Positions 12,200 through 22,233 of a stretch of DNA of 64,000 nucleotides are shown piece after piece; the first letter of the stretch is position 1, and every line of letters starts with the position of its first letter. This DNA is from Manduca sexta (taxonomy: Eukaryota; Arthropoda; Insecta; Lepidoptera; Sphingidae). The position numbers and the translations under genes were made by a program. The notes under the pieces are model-generated. The model ran no database searches and was not told the DNA's origin. It worked only from the letters and a program-made list of their open reading frames with translations. The stretch is from assembly GCF_014839805.1 (NCBI RefSeq), contig NC_051129.1, positions 4,592,920 through 4,656,919 on the forward strand. Direction: 5' to 3'.

Positions 12200-12644
12200 T
12201 CCATAATAAAGGTTTCTGTATCCTTCCGAATGACATTTTTATAAGTTTTGGAACAGAATGTCAATTATCTGGAATTTAAGTTTTATTTTTATTGTCCTGC
12301 TTGATTTACATGACAATATAAACGTATAAGGACTTGCACGATTTTGCCATTCGTGATATTATTGTTGAAAGTTAAATGTACGGAAATGTTTTAGATATGT
12401 TGTAGTAAATATAGGTGTCAAAATGGCGGTGAATGTTCAGGAAATATAATTATAAACCTTGTTGCAGTTATGATACAATCTGTTGCACAAATTACTACAT
12501 AGTAACTATTCTAGAAAAAATCATTGAAAATCTATGCTTCTTGTGACTTTCTTAACAATAAATTTAAACTGATATATAAGAAGCAACAGAGAAGTATTAT
12601 TTAAACTGATTTATATAAAACAGCATACAAGTATATTTGCGTTC
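12200..12644. other. No gene seen
   Basis: A+T-rich DNA with no recognised element. Confidence 0.5.
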
Positions 12645-12768
12645 CTGAGAAGTTCTCTATAGGAATTTTGAGGGTGTGTGAAGTCAACAAGTCCCTAATA
12701 CCTCCCAGAGGAGGCCCGTGCCCCTGTAGTGGGACAGTCAATGATATAGGACTGATATTATTATTTGT
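12645..12768 (+). repeat. Metulj-like SINE, 3' fragment
   Basis: Contains GAAGTTCTCTATAGGAATTT, GGGTGTGTGAAGTC and a tail ending ACTGATATTATTATT. The tRNA-like head and centre are missing. Confidence 0.8.
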
Positions 12769-13034
12769 TTTTACTTTTTTTTAACTCACGGTATTAATAC
12801 CTGCCTAGGCCGGGTATGAATCATTTACTTAGCATTATAATACACAAGTAACGTAGTAAAACAAAGCAAATCTACGATCTGCTTTCTTATGTAGGTGTTC
12901 TTGTTCTTTAGCACTATACTATTCGAAAGGCGTGGCTCGTCTCAAGAATTGACAGGCACATGCTAAACACGATGCGTACCGTGTCTGGCTCGGTGACAAG
13001 TTGTGAATAAAACAAGGCTGTTGTAACTTGAGAT

Positions 13035-13355
13035 AAAATCTAATCTGGTGGTACGTCTCTCATATGTGAGAATCCGCCTGGGTCAGTACCACTGCTATGT
13101 CTATTTCTGCCGCCAAACAGCAGTGTGTAGTCACTATTGTATTCTGGTTTGAAGAATCTTGTAGCCAGTGTAATTACTGGACATAATAAGACTTAAAATC
13201 TCACATATCACGCTGGCGAGCGCAGTGGAATACCAAGCAATACTTTGTAATTCAAGGTGTTGGATGGTATCTAGTGTTTATGGGTCGTAGCGCTTACCAT
13301 TGTGTGAACGGCAAGCTCGTCGTGTCATTTAAAGCAATAATAAAAAAAACAGAAA
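13035..13355 (-). repeat. Repeat family R2 (copy 2)
   Basis: Minus-strand copy of the family at 4712 and 53905. It contains, in reverse complement, the blocks CAACACCTTGAAT, TCCAGTAATTACACTGGCTA and the CTCTCATATGTGAG palindrome. Confidence 0.8.
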
Positions 13356-14295
13356 GTCGAAACCAATGGCTCTAGAAGTATACTCTTTCGTAACTTTTTC
13401 TACTACCTTAGCTACGTATAACATAGGATTATTGGAATTTGATTGCCTGAGAGAGTTGAATTTCATAGAAGACTTGGTTCTGAAAAAGTAAGACCATAAG
13501 CGGCTAAGAAATTACAGTTTTTCCTTCAAAATGATTGTTAGCAAAGGGATTCCTTTGCACCGGTTACACCTACAATGTAGAGCAGCCGAAATAATGTCAA
13601 CCAGTTGAGATTATACAAATTCTGAGATTTTTTCTTATTTTTATGATTACTGATCGCTAGATCCACCGAGGTTTCACATGAATACGGTAATCATTCTCGT
13701 CCTCTAAATGACGAACACAATTATGCCGTCCTACCTAATGACATCCTCACACTTCGATTAAAAGAACAAATGTTACCTAATTCTGATAAAACACAATTTC
13801 TTCCTCATTTCTCAGCCTTCCTCACTCCGAGCAATCCATAAACTATTTTTACCTTCTAATACCTTAGTCGGAACTATCGAAATAATTTTCAGTTCGCATT
13901 ACCCAAGTGACAGGGGCCACTTTGCTCAACTAGGAAGAGATCGAACTGTAATTACGCAACCAGCCCTAACTGGAGTAACAACAAATGATTTTGTATGGAT
14001 ATTTGGTACATTCAGGTTTCTCACGACATTCGGTACATTCTCATTTCTATTCAACTGTCCTATGTCCTGTTTCAACAATGCGAGACAGTAAAACAATGAA
14101 ATGAATGAAAACATCGGAGTCACAAAAAGCGCATATTGTTTTTACACTATTATTAAAATCTCATTTCATTGAATATATTTTTGTTGGCTGCTGTACAATT
14201 GAAGTCATTGTTATTGTGACTATCAATAAGTACTTACATTCGACACACTGTTAACAAATAGCGTGTGCTGGTTTACTAAAGAAAACAAACCGTCT
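13356..14295. other. No gene seen
   Basis: A+T-rich with short internal echoes around 13990-14050 (GGTACATTC repeated). No coding-like segment. Confidence 0.4.
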
Positions 14296-14505
14296 AGCCG
14301 AATTTGGGCCACGGGAGCCAATTACAATGGATATCAGCCAGATACGTAGAAGACTGGTAGGAGATATAATGCACAATACACAGTTGTGCTCTCTAGTCCT
14401 TCACTCTGATAGTCGGATGAATCGGCAATCCGAGATGATCGGAAAGATATTAGGTGCAAGACCAACGTGCTTTCCGAGGCACGAGGGTATATCAACGTTT
14501 CTAGG
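14296..14505 (-). repeat. tRNA-derived SINE, family S2 (body fragment)
   Basis: On the minus strand it matches the body of the fuller copy at 20268-20640: CCTCGTGCCTCGGAAAGCAC, a GCACCTAATATCTTTCCG block, GACTATCAGAGTGAAGGA and TATCTGGCTGATATCC. The head is absent. Confidence 0.75.
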
Positions 14506-14506
14506 T

Positions 14507-14531
14507 AGTAAGATAAGATAAGATAAGATAA
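14507..14531 (+). repeat. (AAGAT)n microsatellite
   Basis: About four AAGAT units adjoin the end of the S2 fragment and could be its simple-repeat tail. Confidence 0.8.
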
Positions 14532-14647
14532 TTTATTTGTAAAATAACATGAGTATACATACGCAGGCATGCAAGATGTTACATTAGTAGAACTCTGGGT
14601 GCAGCCTAGCTACCTTATTGTCTAGTTATTACGCCGAAAAGTAATAT

Positions 14648-14815
14648 GCCTTAAATTTTTTGTGATTGTAAGATGTAGGTAGATATTGTAACTTTGACTT
14701 TTCGGAAAACTAGCACCTCAGTCCTCCCCGTGACCATGAGGCTGCAAAGTCTTCGAAACATCGGAAGAAAATAATAATATAAAAAACCAACATAAAATCC
14801 GAAAAAATGTTTTAT
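14648..14815 (+). repeat. Dispersed repeat family R3 (copy 1)
   Basis: Core GGCTGCAAAGTCTTCGAAAC preceded by CCGTGACCATGA, with AGATATTGTAACTTTGAC upstream and TAAAATCCGAAAAA downstream. Related copies are at 15668, 25395 (inverted) and 33725. It ends just before the 178-bp MITE. Confidence 0.7.
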
Positions 14816-14827
14816 TTGCAACTACTG

Positions 14828-15005
14828 GGGCCTTATTCTCTATCCCGCACGTTATTTTGACAGTGCGTAACAAGCACGGAACACAACGCATCATGTTTAG
14901 GACTATAGAAATTTGGCTTACAGAATACCATTCCACGCACATTTCTCGAAGATAACATGACACGGCCGCGTTACGCGTTTACACTATCATACAGAATAAG
15001 GGCCC
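14828..15005. mobile_element. 178-bp MITE (copy 1, intact)
   Basis: The ends are imperfect inverted repeats: GGGCCTTATTCTCTAT on the left, and GGGCCCTTATTCTGTAT when the right end is read inverted. The interior contains GTTTAGGACTATAGAAA, ATACCATTCCACGCACA and CACGGCCGCGTTACGCG. The second copy at 54633-56498 has the same 178 bp once a later insertion and one target duplication are removed. No clear target duplication is seen here, so I do not assign a superfamily. Confidence 0.8.
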
Positions 15006-15299
15006 TTATATGAAAACAAACACGTGACTGACTACTTCTAAACATACTTTACTTAATAAGGTGTTGCAATGAAACCCATATTGCAGTTGGCGCTACATAT
15101 CTAACTATATAATAATCTTAAAGTCAGCCGTAAACAGTAAAATATTCGCATGAATTCGTGTTGAAATGTAACGAGTTTACAACCCAATAGCACGAGCACG
15201 TCGTAAAATCAAATTGCATTTAGACGAACCCATCTAGTATGTTATGAAAAAATTATACTATAGTTCACAGAAATTTGATATGGCGGATGATTTTAATAA

Positions 15300-15626
15300 T
15301 AATAAATAATAATATCAGCCCTGTATAATATACTGTTCCACTGTTGGGCACGGGCCTCCTCTACAACTGAGAGGGATTAGGCCTTAGTCCACCACGCTGG
15401 CCTAGTGCGGATTGGTAGACTTCACACACCCTCGAAATTCCTATAGAGAACTTCTTAGGTATGCAGGTTTCCTCACGATGTTTTCCTTCACCGTTAAAGC
15501 GAACGATAAATTCACAAAGAATACACACATGATTTTAGAAAAGTCAGCGGTGTGTGCCCTTGGGATTTGAACCTGCGGACATTCGTCTTGGCAGTCCGTT
15601 CCACACCCGACTAGGCTATCGCCGTT
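15300..15626 (-). repeat. Metulj-like SINE, full length (copy 3)
   Basis: Complete minus-strand copy. The head reads CGGCGATAGCCTAGTCGGG, followed by GGAACGGACTGCCAAGACGA, the central CTTTAACGGTGAAGGAAAAC block, GGCCAGCGTGGTGGACTAAG, and a tail of GATATTATTATTTATTATT. A 165-codon frame running through it and into the next Helitron remnant is not a gene. Confidence 0.9.
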
Positions 15627-15667
15627 TTGGATGATTTTAATATCTCGGGTTATTAGACAACTACAAA

Positions 15668-15745
15668 GATGACCCGCCCCGTGACCATGAAGGCTGCAGT
15701 CTTCAAATCTTCTATAGAAAATAATCGCTATAAAATACGTTAAAT
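15668..15745 (+). repeat. Repeat family R3 fragment
   Basis: CCCCGTGACCATGAAGGCTG followed by a degraded version of the GTCTTCGAAAC core and TAAAATACG. Confidence 0.6.
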
Positions 15746-15766
15746 AGACGACTTTATATCTGTGAA

Positions 15767-15970
15767 CTAGGTTTTGTTCGAGGCTTCTCCCGCATGAAAA
15801 GGTTGTTCCGGGACCATAGCCCCGCTTTAGAATTTTCCGGGGGAAAAAGGCTACTTTTTTCAATCTTCCTATTAGTAGAAAAATAATCAAGATCAGTTTA
15901 GCAGTTCCTAAGATTATCGCGTTCAAACAAAAACTCAAACCCTCAGTTTTGTATGTTAGTATATATTAGA
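15767..15970 (-). mobile_element. Short Helitron remnant
   Basis: On the minus strand it starts TCTAATATATACTAACAT, has TTTGAACGCGATAATCTTAG as Lep1-type Helitrons do, and ends CCTAG with a T after it. The internal tandem array is absent. Confidence 0.65.
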
Positions 15971-16374
15971 TTAATTAAGTGAGAAAAGAGTATTCCCAAA
16001 TTAGGATCTTTTATCACTTTTATAGATTTTCATAGTCCTTGATATTTTTGCAAATTTTTATCGACAAAAATTCCATAATAGCTGTAACGATTATTTTGTT
16101 AAAACCAGTTTAAATTAATTTGGCATTATAAATAATTTCCTCCAAAGTGCCATCCAAACCGGTTTAATGAACATAGATTTTTCTAAAATAGATATGTGAT
16201 TAATTTAACTTATTATTAAAATATTCGTAATTACCTACACATCAATATCGCCGTATCGAATATTTTTATATAAACTTTATTAAAAACGATTGGAAAGATT
16301 AAAAGGCAAAATGAGGATCTATAAAACCTATAACTCATAAGACTTAATATTATTGCCGCTTTATAAATATTCAA
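15971..16374. other. No gene seen
   Basis: A+T-rich DNA without recognised features. Confidence 0.45.
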
Positions 16375-16520
16375 TTTTTTTTTATGGCCTGAGCAGGCAA
16401 ACCAACTGTCCGTCTGATGGTAAGCAGCATCTGCTGCCCTTGGTCTCTGCAATCCCAGAGGCACAGCCAAACCCAGTCTCGGATCTTGAATTTTGTCGAG
16501 GCGGGGCATAATTCGAAAAA
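16375..16520 (+). repeat. Repeat fragment with R2-like head
   Basis: GCCTGAGCAGGCAAACCAAC then GTCCGTCTGATGGTAAGCAG parallels the start of family R2 (GCCTGATGGTGAGCGA). The rest differs. Probably a related interspersed repeat. Confidence 0.45.
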
Positions 16521-16629
16521 TGCAGCCCCACCCTACCTATATTTTTAACTTTATCATCATCATTATTGTGCACCGAGCGGGAAATAATTTTAGCAATTAA
16601 TGTACTGGATATCTCAGTAGTCAAAGTTG

Positions 16630-16770
16630 CGTTAATGATGAGCTATGTATTCGTCTGCCAAGTTTGAATTTGCCGCCCTCTGAATTCGCCGCCCGGGGCA
16701 TGGGCCCCGGCTAACCCCCCTTTGGATCCGGGGCTGGCCAAACCAAGTTTTCGATCGGAGGAACAAAAAT
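16630..16770. other. G+C-rich island, probably a repeat fragment
   Basis: The segment GCCGCCCGGGGCATGGGCCC and CCCTTTGGATCCGGGGCTGG stands out from A+T-rich surroundings. Short frames are open on both strands here simply because of base composition. Downstream to 17327 I see no supported gene; a donor-like GGTAAGG lies near 16915. Confidence 0.4.
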
Positions 16771-17327
16771 ATAACACAATGGCACGGCGTCGCGAAATAG
16801 CGTCGCGCAAATCTAAAGCCGATTCTCCACATGCCCGGAACATTGGACGCTATTCGCTAAGTCTCCTTCCAGTCTCGTATTCTTTTGACGTGTGGATTAC
16901 ATCTTTCACCGTTGGTAAGGTCCTTCTTGATCGCTGTTATAATTTTTCCTTTCAATCTCTTTTAGGTATAATATCTTAGTCTCGTGGAAGGTGGATGCAA
17001 CCTAGTTGTAAATGGAACATTCCCTGTTCTAAGCCAACGACAGAAGTAGCTGGCCTCGGGGAAGCTTCGAGTCCCTGCCTCATTTAAATCTACATATTAA
17101 TTAAAATTACAGTCGTATCCTATTTCTCATAAATTAAACAAATATATATGAAACATGATTCTCTAATATTTTTACCAATATGGTTTAAAAACGATTAATA
17201 TTAGGGAATTTGACCGAATCGAAATGTCAATCGATTCTTAATTAAATCAGCATGGCCTATTAAATTGATATTTTTTATGTAAACAGCAAATTAATTCATG
17301 GATTTAGCGATGGATGTATAATAATTA

Positions 17328-17590
17328 TCATACAACCTTGAACGTCCGGAAAGTAGGTCTCGATCCAAATATAGTATTGTCATAGATTAAACAATCTATG
17401 GCGGTAGTATTAATGTCGATATTTAATCGGTAGCATGGTAAAGAGGCTTCACTTACCCAGGTGTTAAATGAGTCAAAAGAAAATGTCGACCAGCAAAAGA
17501 CAAAAATCCCCACATCATCGGCACATTTATGCCCACCTGAGATAATTGTTTCTTTAAGCTCTGCATATAGTAACCTAATTCAGTCTTGAC
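17328..17590 (-). pseudogene. Degraded copia-type gag (UBN2-like) fragment
   Basis: Two overlapping minus-strand frames read as one damaged protein. The first gives YYMQSLKKQLSQVGINVP. The second, after a shift of frame, gives DDVGIFVF and then SFDSFNTWVSEASLP and RLNIDINTT. The pattern of a helix, a Gly-x-x-Val/Ile-x-Asp-Asp turn and a Ser-Phe-Asp-Ser-Phe motif resembles the gag domain of Ty1/copia retrotransposons, which reads roughly L-x-x-x-G-x-x-I-x-D-E/D followed by LP-x-S-Y/F-D-x-F. No protease, integrase or reverse transcriptase remains beside it. I name the family by motif only. Confidence 0.4.
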
Positions 17591-18395
17591 TATAATTTGA
17601 AGTTTAATAATTAAAAAACAGTCATTGTACAAAAACTCATTTTTTAAACTACAAACATTAGGAAACTTATTGATATTATGTTTGGACTGGACTCTTGTAA
17701 AATTAAATAAATAAAACCAATTTCGTTATTTAAAATGACTGTTTATGCATAGATTTCAATTTTATTTAATATTCGAAATTTATAAACCTCCAAATAATAT
17801 TCTTTAATCTGTATTAATGAATCCTTTTTTCGCACAAATAAGAAATTTCTTAGACAATGATAATCACGACATAGGACTATTTTTTAACAAAACATTCTTT
17901 ACAAATACGCAAATATATTATGATGAGTCTTTAAAACTAGTTCTATAAAGCCGTTTCTATATTACGCATAGATTAATGAAATATAAATTCAGTTTTCGTA
18001 CTAAGTAGTCTGAGGCCAATATAATTTTCATGATTTGTGTTCTAAAATGATAATACAAAGTATTAGTTCACAAAATCAAAATTGATCTGCATTCATTTGT
18101 CCCAATATAAATTAATGTCATTCGATGATTTACAACTGATACGTAATACATAAAATTATAATCTAGGCTGATGTTTCTATTGTTTTTTTGATTTTATATA
18201 GATGCTAACAAAGTAGTTTTATGACAAATGATTCAATATTCATTGAGCGCCATCTTCATGTTGGAGAAGGAATCTTAGTTGGTTTATTTGGATTCCTGTA
18301 GTTAGATATATCGCGCGACGTCGACGTTAAGGGCCACAGCTGGTGGTGAAACAAAGAAAAATGATATCAAAATTTCCTACTACAAATATAATTGA
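17591..18395. other. No gene seen
   Basis: Very A+T-rich, no recognised element. Confidence 0.5.
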
Positions 18396-18652
18396 CAGCC
18401 TTGGTGGCGTAGGAGTGTTCGTGCGCGATCCGAACAACGCTTTGAAGTTTCGAAATTCCAGATCGGCGAAGTGATATTGGGTTTTTATACTTAGTATCAG
18501 CCCAGTATGATATCTGTGTCTGATATTGTAATAGGTTCGGTCCCTAGATCATAATGGGGCGAAACACACTTGGCGAAAAGTGAATGCACTGGTTGCATCT
18601 TCGCCTACCACTTCGGGATTCGTGAAGAGGAGTCGTGATGTCTGTTTTTGTT
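18396..18652 (+). repeat. tRNA-derived SINE, family S3
   Basis: The head GGTGGCGTAGGAGTGTTCG looks like a tRNA A box. It is followed by TTAGTATCAGCCCAGTATGA, ACACTTGGCGAAAAGTG and TTCGCCTACCACTTCGGGAT. The plan matches 9680-9975 and 45765-45945. Confidence 0.65.
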
Positions 18653-18982
18653 TTTGAATATTAATTTATTTTAATCTATTTATTAAACCATTTTGTACAA
18701 CTCCTTTTTTTAAAACAACCAGCGTTTATATTATACATATCAAATATCGGATACACACGTTGTAAATTGAACATCAATCATATTTCACTAAATTCCTAAT
18801 TTGATTGCAGAAATATTCACAGCATAAAATGCATTCAAAATCCTAGACCACACAGAAGCAAAACACGACCGCAAATACCATTTATTAACCATAAACAATG
18901 TGATATAAACGTTTAGCATTATTTTACATTACACTTTCCTCCGACAATGGTTGCTCTCAAAAATCCATATTAACATATTGCA
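18653..18982. other. No gene seen
   Basis: A+T-rich; no recognised feature. Confidence 0.5.
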
Positions 18983-19178
18983 TTAAGGTGGTAGCTCAAG
19001 GTCCATTTTCATACATTTTGTTTCGGCTTTAATCTGGGTAACTAAACAAGTATTGGCAAGTAAAGAATTTAAATTCACGTCTAGTTAGTGATTAGTTCTC
19101 GCAGTTGAAAGAAAAACGTAAAAATAATTAATAATCATGGATATTTCGGCCTTTAAAATTTAATATGACGAAATTTTT
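18983..19178 (-). mobile_element. Half copy of the TTAA fold-back MITE
   Basis: Starts TTAAGGTGGTAGCTCAAGG and follows one arm of the element at 57255-57528 (CATTTTGTTTCGGCTTTAAT, ACTAAACAAGTATTGGCAAG). It then runs through that element's internal spacer in inverted orientation and stops before the second arm. It is therefore a minus-oriented copy that has lost one terminal arm. Confidence 0.85.
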
Positions 19179-20267
19179 TATGTAAGTACTACGTAATAGA
19201 TCTGCCGTTCCGTACATTCATTGTGTTTGACTCGACAGTACTGCAATCCGTACACCTGACTTGAGTATGATTTCAACATTGACAGCGTGTGGTTATGTAC
19301 GGAGTGGCGCTCATAATATAAGAACTCGAGTCTAAATGCAAACCTGGATGTGAATAAAAATATAAGTCAAATAAGTAAAATTATTTGCTGTTCAAGTGAA
19401 TAAATAGTTTATAACAGTGACGTTGTGGTTGCTATTTTAGTTCAGATTTTGAACATAGTTTAAATGGACGTTCGTGTCTATAGAATATATGTATGTACGT
19501 CAATGATAGAGATTCTCTTTCCTTCGAAGCACTTTTGTCTAAAATTCTAAAAACATTTACGCTACACCAACTAACTCGATAAAGGGTACCAAGGACGGTA
19601 AAAGTTGTTGGTGACCGGCGAACACGTATTTTGACCCACATTTTTACTGAAATTTCGATAAGGCTTGTAAAGATTGCAGAACAAATCGGCATTTTAATTC
19701 GATAATGTTCTTAACCTTGTGGGAATTGTCCTGTTGAATTCAAAGTTTCTTAACACTTATCCGTTGACACTAACATTCGATATAAGGTATAATGGCAGTT
19801 GGCAAAATAATAACGAAGATTTGCTTTCTGTCTCCAACATTTTGATTTATTAAGTAATCTTGTACTTGCTAAAAATTCTGAGAATTCAGGTGTATATTTA
19901 AATGTCAATACGCAAAAATTTTTCACCAATGTTTTTTGCTCAGCCTGGGAATCGGAACCAAAAAATCAGGGCTAAAGTAAGCTCCTAAAATGATTTAATA
20001 ACATCTACTTATTAATGTCAATAAATTTTAAAAATCAATACGTACAATTTATAATTCGATGACTGATATACACCTAATAAAGAATAATTTCAGCTTAATT
20101 TAACCTGTTCAGTATTAGATATATACATACTCATATGATACAAACGCCCGGAACTAACAATTTGAGTATCATTTTCGCTATAGAATTATTGAAACAATAT
20201 CCACGTTATAAAAATTCGAAACTAAGATAACATATTATTCATATGGTGCTTATTTTTTTTACTGTTT
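19179..20267. other. No supported gene
   Basis: A minus-strand frame of 86 codons (19432-19692) has somewhat higher G+C, but no motif or splice signal that I can support. Confidence 0.4.
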
Positions 20268-20640
20268 AGGTGGCGTAGTTATAATTGTACGTGGAACAAG
20301 TACGACTACCGCGCTGAGTTCCTGGGTTGGAATCCCGGGTCGAGCCAAAATAATAGTGACTGGGTTTTTCCATCTTAAAAATTACTCAGTCACAGCTCAG
20401 AGTCAGGAAATTGGCAGTGTGATACCCCCGTGCCTCAGAAAACACGTAAAGCCGTTGGTCCTGCGCCTGATCTCTCTCCGGTCATGTCGGAATTCCGTCT
20501 CACCGGACTATGAGCGTGAAGGAACAGAGAGTACTTGTGTATTGCGCACACACTTGTGCACTATAATATCTCCTGCGTAACTGGCTGATCTCCGTTGAGA
20601 TTGGCCACCGTGACCGAATATTCGGTTAGGAACGAATCAT
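20268..20640 (+). repeat. tRNA-derived SINE, family S2 (near full length)
   Basis: The tRNA-like head has an A-box match (GGTGGCGTAGTTATAA) and a B-box match (TGGGTTGGAATCCCGGG). The body contains CCCGTGCCTCAGAAAACACG, GGTCATGTCGGAATTCCG, CACCGGACTATGAGCGTGA and TAACTGGCTGATCTCCG, and the end reads CCGAATATTCGG. The body matches 14296-14505. A 74-codon frame inside it is not a gene. Confidence 0.8.
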
Positions 20641-21224
20641 TCCCTTTTTTTTCTATATGTTTTACAAATTTCAAATTGTAAGCTTCTAAAAATACGGTTA
20701 GCGCGGCGTTTTGCCTAAATGAAGCTTAATTCACTATGGCGGTTTTATTCGTATTGTTGCAAGGGTGTTACCCAAATCCCACATTTAAATTCATTGCCTA
20801 AATGCCTATCGTCATCTCAATTTGGTTTTGACTACCCAATGTGACACAGAACACAGGTCATTAGTGAAGGAGATGACTTCGACACAGGTTAGTTATTCGA
20901 CCCGGTGACACCACGACCTTCGCACGTTTATTCTACTAAACTAATTCTGAATCGATTTGCGAACAATTTGTTAGAATCCCACGAGATCACAACGCAGACG
21001 CATATCGTGGCGATGATTTATACGTAATTTAAAGAATTTTGTACCGTTCTGATTTCATAAAAAATGGTAGGTGATATTTTTTTGTAATAGTCATACGGCC
21101 TTGATAGTCATTATTTAATTGTTGTTGTTTTGTTGTTGCAGTTAATGAATAGGAAGTTTATATGATGAGTTTCGTGGGATCAATCTCATCTGTAAAATAT
21201 CTCGTAAAACTTGCGTTTCCGAAA
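20641..21224. other. No gene seen
   Basis: A+T-rich sequence, no recognised feature. Confidence 0.45.
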
Positions 21225-21340
21225 TAAAATGTACCCTATAGCACTCAATAATATGTAGCCTTCTACCAGAAAAGGCATTTTCAGAAACCAAACAGTACTT
21301 TCAAAATTTAGCGCGTTCAAAAAAAAACTTGTTTTATTTT
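21225..21340 (-). mobile_element. Decayed Lep1-type Helitron fragment
   Basis: On the minus strand it retains TTTTTTTGAACGCGCTAA and a diverged version of the AGTGCTATAGGGTACATTTT segment seen in Helitrons of this window. Both ends are lost or unclear. Confidence 0.5.
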
Positions 21341-22176
21341 TATTGCAACTAAATTACTCATACTATATAACACGTAGAGAAACGATTTCTCTAATTACAA
21401 GTACGCAATTTGGCTATCAAAGGAACAGCGTCATCGGCGTCATCGCCTTGAATCACCTTGAGACCACTTTCTCCGATGCAGAGTAACAAACCGGGCTCGA
21501 TTCAAAGATATACCAAAGAGTGATAATTATAATATGGATCAATTAGTGCATGAATAATTTAGGCAATGCGGCATACCAATTGAAAAATAATTTATAGGTC
21601 TATAAATTACTTAGTGAACATAATATTCCGTCTTTTTACATAACACGAAACTAGATCTATTTATTATAAATGTAATTACAGTATTTAATGCAAGTTATTG
21701 ACCCAGGTTATTCCCTGAATGCTTTAATATCTAACATGCCGACGCTATAATTTTTTACACACTTAATATTTTATACATTTTCTATACTTAATGTATTTTG
21801 TTAAGACATAATATTTTTCTTATCCAAAGTTGCAAAATATAATAAACTGCAACGAACACTTTAATGTAATTACACTTGCAGTCAAAAGTTAAAAGTATTT
21901 TGGCCAGTAATAAAGTTCGTCTACGCCTGGATTCGCTTTCACTTGTCTTTGCACGTTTCTCAAACTATCAATTTAGATAGGATCTAACTAATAACAACAT
22001 GTCCAAACACCAATTATATTCGTACTTATTAAATAAATGTGTACATCCGAATGGCATGAACTATTTAATACAATCTGAGTCATGCAAAAACAAAAATCAT
22101 TTCGAAGGCATCAATAAATATCGTGTAATCGTACTATAGACCGATGATTTATATGAAACAGAATATAAGCAGTAAA
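21341..22176. other. No supported gene; one short coding-like segment
   Basis: At about 21400-21510 the minus strand has a 37-codon frame between stops (LLLCIGESGLKVIQGDDA is part of it). It has a coding-like composition but no clear splice sites. The rest is A+T-rich 3' flank of the gene at 22234. Confidence 0.35.
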
Positions 22177-22182
22177 TTTATT
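22177..22182 (-). terminator. Probable polyadenylation signal of the 22234-23520 gene
   Basis: AATAAA on the minus strand, about 50 nt after the TAA stop codon, at a usual distance for a short 3' UTR. Confidence 0.55.
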
Positions 22183-22233
22183 GGGGCGCTTGTTGCCAAA
22201 AAAAATATATCAACAAAATATACTTCTCATAAA

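Noticed and set aside
15441..15938. 165-codon minus-strand reading frame
   Set aside because: It runs through a full-length SINE, a family R3 scrap and a Helitron remnant; no domain, and the sequence is repeat throughout.
16722..16979. 85-codon frame crossing the G+C-rich island, with a GTAAGG inside
   Set aside because: Frames are open on both strands because of base composition, and part of the stretch looks like a dispersed repeat; no ATG-based gene model is convincing.
20268..20345. Possible tRNA gene (A and B boxes)
   Set aside because: No closed acceptor stem, and it continues into a SINE body found elsewhere in the window. The same applies to the tRNA-like heads at 4345, 9975, 18396, 45765 and 47165.
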